Positions 48,513-52,889 of a stretch of 52,889 nt of DNA are shown in pieces. The notes under the pieces are model-generated. The model made no database searches. It saw only the letters and a program-made list of their open reading frames with translations, and had not been told where the DNA came from. Position numbers and translations under genes: made by a program. Within the stretch, counting starts at the first letter, position 1. Every line of letters starts with the position of its first letter. The stretch spans positions 1-52,889 of IMG/VR virus record IMGVR_UViG_3300027754_000127. One strand, written 5' to 3'. The DNA is from a virus.

Positions 48513-48926
48513 ATGAAAATAAAAAAACAATTCTCCCTTGTTAATCAACATAATCAATGCCTCACTTATACCTATTTTGAAAAAAACGACCAGAAGAATT
48601 TGGGTTTAAATGGAACTTGCTATGAAACACACAAAACAAATTGGAAAGACCTTTATTGCTTTAAAAATGCCAAAAATCTAAGAAAAGAGTTTTTAAACGG
48701 AAAAATTTTTACAAGAATAGAATGCGGCTTAATGACAGTTTTTGGGGAGCCTACTAGCCCGTATATCTTCCAAAAAATCACCAATAACTGGGGTAAGAAA
48801 ATTTATAAATGGTTGATTGAAAATTATAAAAAGTTTGGGGGTAATGTTTTTTTGATTAGTGAAAAATTAACTACTAGGGACAGAAATTTAATTAATATTT
48901 TTCTTTTTGGAAAAACAACCCTTTAA
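48513..48926 (+). CDS. Hypothetical protein (137 aa)
   Basis: 137 residues: SLVNQHNQCLTYTYFEKNDQ, NWKDLYCFKNAKNLRKEFLN, then KIYKWLIENYKKFGGNVFLI. Mixed alpha/beta and aromatic-rich. No family is recognised. First gene after the 48445 promoter. Confidence 0.6.
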   Translation: MKIKKQFSLVNQHNQCLTYTYFEKNDQKNLGLNGTCYETHKTNWKDLYCFKNAKNLRKEFLNGKIFTRIECGLMTVFGEPTSPYIFQKITNNWGKKIYKWLIENYKKFGGNVFLISEKLTTRDRNLINIFLFGKTTL

Positions 48927-48930
48927 AAAT

Positions 48931-49128
48931 ATGGAAATTGGAACAAATTTAAATAAAAAATTAGAATTAGTAAGACAAGACATTAAAGAAATTGATGTAA
49001 AACTTTCTGTTTTATACAAAATTGAATCTTTAAATTCCATAAGAATTAACGATTTAACAGAAAAACAAAATTCTCTTAAAGAAGAAAGAGATTTGCTAAT
49101 TATCCGTATTAACAACTTAACAAACTAA
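48931..49128 (+). CDS. Small coiled-coil protein (65 aa)
   Basis: Start at MEIGTNLNKKLELVRQ (48931), just after the previous stop; an in-frame ATG at 48907 lies inside the preceding gene. Nearly the whole protein is a two-helix coiled coil (KEIDVKLSVLYKIE, SLKEERDLLIIRINN). Function unknown. Confidence 0.55.
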   Translation: MEIGTNLNKKLELVRQDIKEIDVKLSVLYKIESLNSIRINDLTEKQNSLKEERDLLIIRINNLTN

Positions 49129-49134
49129 AAAAAT

Positions 49135-49353
49135 ATGAAAATTAAAAATCAAGGAAAATTTAGTAAAGAAGCAATAGCAACAATGGCTTGCCATCTAGCT
49201 TTAGAAGAAGTAATGGATTTTGTTCAGGCAAAATTTCCTAACAAAGATCAAGAGTTTAAAAAAAAGCTAGTGTTGGCATTTATTAAAACTGATAGATTTT
49301 TAGAAAGAGGTCAAAGTTATATGTCTCTTTATTTAAATGAATTAAACAACTAA
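49135..49353 (+). CDS. Small helical protein (72 aa)
   Basis: 72 residues, KFSKEAIATMACHLALEEVM, then FKKKLVLAFIKTDRFLERGQ. Probably a small all-alpha protein. Its ATG follows the previous stop by six bases and an A-rich leader. No family is recognised. Confidence 0.55.
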   Translation: MKIKNQGKFSKEAIATMACHLALEEVMDFVQAKFPNKDQEFKKKLVLAFIKTDRFLERGQSYMSLYLNELNN

Positions 49354-49397
49354 AAAAATATGAAAAAAAATAACAATTGAATTTAAAAACTAAAACT

Positions 49398-49490
49398 ATG
49401 AAAAAACTTATAAATAAATTCCTTTACAATTTAAGAGAGGCCCGCCGTTTTAAGCGGGTTGCAAAACAATTTATTGATCAACTCAAATAA
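49398..49490 (+). CDS. Basic micro-ORF (30 aa)
   Basis: 30 residues: MKKLINKFLYNLREARRFKR, then VAKQFIDQLK. Amphipathic and strongly basic. The coding sequence contains a perfect hairpin CCCGC-CGTTTTAA-GCGGG (49441-49458), unusual GC for this region, so the locus may instead hold an RNA structure. Confidence 0.4.
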   Translation: MKKLINKFLYNLREARRFKRVAKQFIDQLK

Positions 49491-49498
49491 ATAAAAAT

Positions 49499-49657
49499 AT
49501 GAATAAATTATTGATTATAATTGTTTTAATGGCTTTTTTCTGCATTAAACAATTGCACGATTCAAAAATATACAAAGTTGAGTTTTTAACTCAAAAGGAT
49601 GCAGAATCCGAAAAGTTTTATAACTCAATTTTGGATACTTGGAATATTAACAATTAA
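49499..49657 (+). CDS. Small membrane-anchored protein (52 aa)
   Basis: The N-terminal apolar segment MNKLLIIIVLMAFFCIKQ is followed by a charged tail (TQKDAESEKFYNSILDTW). A signal anchor or lipoprotein-like peptide without a lipobox. Function unknown. Confidence 0.45.
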   Translation: MNKLLIIIVLMAFFCIKQLHDSKIYKVEFLTQKDAESEKFYNSILDTWNINN

Positions 49658-49681
49658 TTTTAACTTTAAACAAAAACTAAT

Positions 49682-49933
49682 ATGAAAAATAAAATACTTA
49701 TCGACTTAATTGAAGAAGCTTTTAAAACAAAGTCATTTGAAGAAAAGTCATTGGAAGATTGGCAGAAATTACAAAAATTGTATCAGGAAGCCGCCAAACT
49801 TGAGGTAAGCCGTAAAGGTTGGTTTGCGTTCTCCTTAAATGAAGAATCAGAAAAGAGCAATATTTTTAATCAAGATATGCTAGAAAAAACAAAGGACTAC
49901 AAACTTCAACAACAGCTAAATAACAATTCTTAA
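49682..49933 (+). CDS. Hypothetical acidic protein (83 aa)
   Basis: 83 residues, mainly helical (LIDLIEEAFKTKSFEEKSLE, DWQKLQKLYQEAAKLEVS), with a Gln/Asn tail. Its stop overlaps the next ATG by one base. No family is recognised. Confidence 0.55.
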   Translation: MKNKILIDLIEEAFKTKSFEEKSLEDWQKLQKLYQEAAKLEVSRKGWFAFSLNEESEKSNIFNQDMLEKTKDYKLQQQLNNNS

Positions 49934-50268
49934 TGACAAATAGAATTTTTTTAGCTCATGACATTATCAGAAACGACCAACAAATTGGACAAATATTTTT
50001 ATGCAATTATGAAGGTTTGCAATTTCCAAATATTGAATACAAAATCTTTGACAAAAGTAATTGGGGCAAGCGGATAATGTCAGAAGAATTGCCAAAATAT
50101 CTTGCCTCTTGCCGCCTAAAAGGAATAACAAAGCTAATTGCACAAGTTGAAGATAGCAACTTAGCCAGTATTAAGATTTTACAGAAAAACGGATTTATAC
50201 AAACTGCAAAATTTGATGAAGTGATTTGTTATATTTTGGATTTGAATTGGGTTGACTATGGCGCATAA
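49933..50268 (+). CDS. GNAT-type acetyltransferase-like protein
   Basis: 111 residues, shorter than a usual GNAT domain (~140). The second half has GITKLIAQVEDSNLASIKIL-QKNGFIQTAKFDEV, the NxASxxxxxKxGF motif of N-acetyltransferases. The middle WGKRIMSEELPKYLASC replaces the canonical Q/RxxGxG/A acetyl-CoA loop with WGKRI, so activity is uncertain. It may modify a host protein or be a degenerate fold. Confidence 0.65.
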   Translation: MTNRIFLAHDIIRNDQQIGQIFLCNYEGLQFPNIEYKIFDKSNWGKRIMSEELPKYLASCRLKGITKLIAQVEDSNLASIKILQKNGFIQTAKFDEVICYILDLNWVDYGA

Positions 50269-50320
50269 AATTATTATTTATTATTAAAAATCAATATTAT
50301 TAAAACTAAATTAGCAAATT

Positions 50321-50599
50321 ATGAAAAGTCGTTTTGAATATAAATGTATCCACTGCAAAAAGTTGATAGCGGCCTCAAATGTTCCACTTGAAGTGTCTAT
50401 TGTATGCTGGGAGTGTGATAATAAACATATTTTACAAATGAAAAAAAGAAAAGAAGAAAAACTAAATGTTGATCAAGATTATAAAAAAAATAAAGCAAAA
50501 GCTCGCCAAGAAATTATTGATAAAAAAAAGGCAGCTATAAAAGCTAAAAAAAGGTTTTATTACCAAAACCAATCAAGAAAATTTTTGATTGACTTCTAA
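50321..50599 (+). CDS. Zinc-ribbon plus basic coiled-coil protein (92 aa)
   Basis: KCIHCKKLIAASNVPLEVSI-VCWECDN gives a CxxC...CxxC ribbon. The C-terminal half is a long basic helix (KKNKAKARQEIIDKKKAAIK). It is probably a nucleic-acid-binding protein. The end of the gene overlaps the -35 box of the next promoter. Confidence 0.55.
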   Translation: MKSRFEYKCIHCKKLIAASNVPLEVSIVCWECDNKHILQMKKRKEEKLNVDQDYKKNKAKARQEIIDKKKAAIKAKKRFYYQNQSRKFLIDF

Positions 50600-50614
50600 T
50601 TTTTAGCCTATAAT
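50585..50614 (+). promoter_or_regulatory. Promoter for the nuclease-replication genes
   Basis: TTGATT (50585-50590), 18-bp spacer, TATAAT (50609-50614). Transcription should start near 50621, giving an ~84-nt leader with strong secondary structure. Confidence 0.6.
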
Positions 50615-50627
50615 ATACTTTTAACTT

Positions 50628-50702
50628 GTGCGGAAAGTTCAAATCAAATTTTTTATGGGGTATGGCCCGCACGCTGTATCCCGCCAAAATCAAATCGTGC
50701 GG
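50628..50702 (+). promoter_or_regulatory. Structured leader with mutually exclusive pairings (switch candidate)
   Basis: GTGCGG occurs at 50628-50633 and 50697-50702, and its complement CCGCAC at 50667-50672. The latter sits in the 14-base loop of a hairpin GGGGTA (50657-50662) / TATCCC (50677-50682). The loop can therefore form a pseudoknot with either GTGCGG copy; the second copy ends two bases before the ATG at 50705, so that pairing would hide the start. This is GC-rich against an AT-rich background. Confidence 0.55.
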
Positions 50703-50704
50703 CA

Positions 50705-51223
50705 ATGCAAATCACATTTTCAGAAAAAGAATTAGAAGGCTTCCTTTGTAAAGGCAAGAACCTAGAAAAATATTTAGGATTAAAATTTATCGCTCGTCAA
50801 GTTAATATCCCGCCCGCTGGAATAATTGACATTTTGGCTTATCACTTAAGATCAAAATGTTGGGTTATAATCGAACTACAAAAAGCAAATTTAGATGCTT
50901 ACGGTCTTATTCAAGGATTATCTTATTTAAGATTTTACAAAGACATAAAATCACATATAAGAACTTCCAAAATAAAAAGAAAGAGAAATTTTTGCTTACT
51001 ATTGGTTGGTAATTATCTTGATTTTTCTTTAGAAAAAGTTGTCAGACATTTTGATCTTGATGATGATTTTATAGATGAAGAGTCTATTTATTATACATTA
51101 TTTAATATTGAATTTGATAAGGGAATTGGTTTTGATTATTCTTCTCAAAGTCAAGCGACTTATGAAGAAAAAATAAATGAATTATCGGGAAATGGGGAAG
51201 TTAATAGGGTAAGTCCTTTATGA
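50705..51223 (+). CDS. PD-(D/E)XK-like nuclease (NucS/DUF91-type) candidate
   Basis: 172 residues. The core IIDILAYHLRSKCWVIIELQ-KANLDAYGLIQGLSYLRF has the arrangement of PD-(D/E)XK nucleases: Asp in 'IDILA', then Glu in 'VIIELQK', with the usual Lys two residues after Glu replaced by Gln and followed by Lys, then an alpha-helix with Tyr/Gln-rich contacts (YGLIQGLSYLRFY). It may be a DNA-end or mismatch-type nuclease, or an inactive relative. It overlaps the replication gene by four bases. Confidence 0.65.
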   Translation: MQITFSEKELEGFLCKGKNLEKYLGLKFIARQVNIPPAGIIDILAYHLRSKCWVIIELQKANLDAYGLIQGLSYLRFYKDIKSHIRTSKIKRKRNFCLLLVGNYLDFSLEKVVRHFDLDDDFIDEESIYYTLFNIEFDKGIGFDYSSQSQATYEEKINELSGNGEVNRVSPL

Positions 51224-51939
51224 AAGATAATTTAAAGAACACAGGATTTATAATTCTCGATAGAAAATTACAGGAAAACTGGCTTTGGTTGTCAGAGCCT
51301 TTTTCCAAAGCCCAAGCGTGGATTGATTTATTATTCTTGGCAAATCACAAGGAAAGCTCGTTTTTTTTGCGTGGAATAAAAATTGATGTTAAGAGGGGTC
51401 AATTAGCGAGAGGTGAAGATTCTCTAAGCAAAAGATGGAAGTGGTCAAGAAACAAGGTAAGAAGATTTTTAAAATTGCTTCAAACGGAACAACAAATAAA
51501 ACAACACACAAGCAATAAAATCAATATTATTGAAGTAATAAATTATAATTTATATCAAGAACGAAACAACAAAAAGGATAACAAAAAGACAACAGACGAA
51601 ACAGGAAACGATACACATACAAACAATGATAACAATGATAACAATGATAATAAAAAAGGTTTTACCCCCCCAACTTTAGAAGAAGTTAAAAACTATTGCC
51701 AAGAAAGATCAAACAATGTTGATGCAAATAAATTCTTAAATTTTTATGAATCAAAAGGATGGATGATTGGAAAGTCGAAAATGAAAGATTGGAAAGCTAG
51801 TGTTAGGACTTGGGAAAAACCAAAAGATCAAGAAGCGTCCAAATTCTCTCAATATCAACATGTAAAACCAACCAAGACCGACCACAACAAAGAAATTTTA
51901 CGCCAATTCATTAATGAAACAGGGGGAAACGATGAATAA
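51220..51939 (+). CDS. Phage replisome organiser-like replication protein
   Basis: 239 residues. The N-terminal winged-helix region GFIILDRKLQENWLWLSEPF, AQAWIDLLFLANHKESSFF, GIKIDVKRGQLARGEDSLSK-RWKWSRNKVRRFLKLL is the phage replisome-organiser/DnaD-like fold. A low-complexity linker follows (NNDNNDNNDN, from a 9-bp microsatellite at ~51625-51651). The C-terminal FTPPTLEEVKNYCQERSN, then FLNFYESKGWMIGKSKMKDW is the conserved end domain of such proteins. It should bind the origin and help load the host helicase. Confidence 0.82.
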   Translation: MKDNLKNTGFIILDRKLQENWLWLSEPFSKAQAWIDLLFLANHKESSFFLRGIKIDVKRGQLARGEDSLSKRWKWSRNKVRRFLKLLQTEQQIKQHTSNKINIIEVINYNLYQERNNKKDNKKTTDETGNDTHTNNDNNDNNDNKKGFTPPTLEEVKNYCQERSNNVDANKFLNFYESKGWMIGKSKMKDWKASVRTWEKPKDQEASKFSQYQHVKPTKTDHNKEILRQFINETGGNDE

Positions 51940-52594
51940 CCAAGAATTTGCAACAAGATTATTCGTAATTTTTGAAGATAGGGGTTTATCACTGCCAAGC
52001 ATAGACTGGGTAAAGTCATTATTTGAAAGATGTAAAGAAGTTCCTGACAAAGATTTATCTGGTGGATTTAACAAAGTGATGGATATTCCAGCCGTAGAAT
52101 GGAATAAAAATTATGGCTTTGGTGGGAAACCCCCAATTTCTGAATGGGTTGGATTTTTAACAGGACAAAAAACAAAGTCAATAGACACGATAGCGGCTTT
52201 AGAAGTGGCTAGAATTCTTGATTATGCAAGTTATTACTACGGCAACTCCGTTTGGTTTGATAATCCAACAACTAACGCCTGCGTTGAAGTTTATGGGGGT
52301 ATTGGCAAGATAGCTTGGGCGATTGATGAAACCAACGACAACAAAGAAGATGGGAAGTGGATTGCTAAAAACTTAAAGGAGATTTGGTTGCAATGCTACG
52401 ATGGAAAGAAGGAAAGAACTCAACCTTGCCTTGGCAGATCAAAACCTAAAATTTTTCACAAAGGAGAATTGATTGACCAACCAATAAAAATTGATTTTGT
52501 GGGTGATAAAACCAAGTATATTGCGATTGAAGAAAACCCGAAAGAAACAAATATTATCCTTTTACCAACCTTACCAACCTTTAAAAAAATATAA
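51932..52594 (+). CDS. DUF6475-like replication-associated protein
   Basis: Start at MNNQEFATRLFVIFED (51932) because GGGGG stands ~9 bases upstream and the ATGAATAA overlap with the previous stop suggests coupling; 51914 is the alternative. 220 residues with GFNKVMDIPAVEWNKNYGFG, KPPISEWVGFLTGQKT and VYGGIGKIAWAIDETND. The layout fits DUF6475 proteins found right after phage replication initiators, so a lambda P-like helper role is likely but inferred. Confidence 0.75.
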   Translation: MNNQEFATRLFVIFEDRGLSLPSIDWVKSLFERCKEVPDKDLSGGFNKVMDIPAVEWNKNYGFGGKPPISEWVGFLTGQKTKSIDTIAALEVARILDYASYYYGNSVWFDNPTTNACVEVYGGIGKIAWAIDETNDNKEDGKWIAKNLKEIWLQCYDGKKERTQPCLGRSKPKIFHKGELIDQPIKIDFVGDKTKYIAIEENPKETNIILLPTLPTFKKI

Positions 52595-52598
52595 AAAT

Positions 52599-52889
52599 AT
52601 GAACAAGTCAGAAATACAAACAAGAGTTTTTAAAAATGGTCAACCTTTAGATTTAACTAAATTTCAATGGGACGAAAAAGCCAAAACATTTTCAAGTGAT
52701 GAGGATAATCTGGTTCTAGATTTTGGATCAATTGATTATTCAACAATCAATGCTGGAGGTGGTTCAACAATCAATGCTGGAGGGAAATCAACAATCAAAG
52801 CTGGAGATGATTCAACAATCAATGCTGGATGGCATTCAACAATCAAAGCTGGAGATGATTCAACAATCAATGCTGGAGATGATTCAACA
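52599..52889 (+). CDS. Octapeptide-repeat protein, N-terminal part (continues at 1)
   Basis: ATG at 52599 after an A-rich leader. Residues 1-47 are non-repetitive (SEIQTRVFKNGQPLDLTKFQ, AKTFSSDEDNLVLDFGSIDY), then octads STINAGGG, STINAGGK, STIKAGDD and STINAGWH. The frame is open at the window end and continues in phase at base 1. After removal of the 102-bp overlap the whole protein would be about 312 residues with about ten octads. Two octads make a 16-residue coil, the repeat length of bacterial ice-nucleation proteins; each strand carries an STI triad. Role unknown. Confidence 0.8.
   Translation, partial: MNKSEIQTRVFKNGQPLDLTKFQWDEKAKTFSSDEDNLVLDFGSIDYSTINAGGGSTINAGGKSTIKAGDDSTINAGWHSTIKAGDDSTINAGDDST
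52788..52889 (+). repeat. Terminal direct repeat, right copy (102 bp)
   Basis: Identical to 10-111, and ends exactly at the window end. See the left copy. It supports a circular or terminally redundant genome. Confidence 0.85.

Noticed and set aside
49441-49458. CCCGC/GCGGG hairpin as a terminator
   Set aside because: It lies inside an open frame and has no following U-run; recorded only as a local oddity.
52740-52889. Repeat array resembling a CRISPR
   Set aside because: Units are contiguous 24-bp codon repeats without spacers, and they encode an in-frame octapeptide.

Overview
The window is the AT-rich genome of one tailed phage, nearly complete and probably complete. The last 102 bases (52788-52889) are identical to bases 10-111, in the same reading frame and the same octapeptide register. 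A single repeat gene runs off the right end and continues at the left end, so the molecule is circular or terminally redundant, about 52.8 kb once the overlap is removed. The host is Gram-negative: there is an overlapping Rz/Rz1-type spanin pair, a signal-peptide-bearing outer-membrane-barrel candidate, and a GapR-type (DUF2312) protein, a family typical of Alphaproteobacteria. A low-GC alphaproteobacterial host is my inference. I saw no integrase, transposase or DNA polymerase.

Layout. (1) About 0.8-14.7 kb, rightward: early and middle genes. These are an SNF2 helicase paired with a DNA methyltransferase, an ASCH-like protein, a divergent control region at 4.95-5.22 kb, a Bet/RecT recombination module, a Cro/CI-like regulator, GapR-like protein, SSB, a RusA-type resolvase and two HNH endonucleases, with many small ORFs in overlapping chains. 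(2) 14.7-15.3 kb: a convergent intergenic region with an odd tRNA-Leu-like locus. (3) 15.3-19.2 kb, leftward: an envelope and lysis cassette (secreted nuclease, DUF5675, spanins, holin candidate, outer-membrane protein, permuted papain-like peptidase). (4) 19.3-31.1 kb, leftward: a Mu-like contractile tail (fibre, gp48/47/46/45/44-like baseplate, gpN, tape measure, a frameshifted tail chaperone, tube, sheath). (5) Terminase large subunit, alone on the plus strand at 31.2-32.7 kb. (6) 32.7-43.8 kb, leftward: tail terminator, connectors, decoration-like proteins, HK97-fold capsid, protease and portal, interrupted by a small rightward island with three tRNA genes. (7) Terminase small subunit at 44.4-45.0 kb, leftward. 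(8) 45.4 kb to the end, rightward: early genes including a DnaN-like sliding clamp, a PD-(D/E)XK-like nuclease, replication-initiation proteins and the octad-repeat protein.

How it fits together. The virion combines an HK97-type head with a Mu-type contractile tail. Bet, SSB, RusA and probably the helicase form a recombination-replication set, and the clamp suggests that host DNA polymerase III is recruited. Leftward structural units share a 15-bp element upstream of at least three transcription-unit starts, a candidate late control site. Several RNA switch or recoding candidates stand out: a textbook -1 frameshift signal at 28650-28692, a possible pseudoknot switch in the 50.6-50.7 kb leader, and competing hairpins at 14010-14048.
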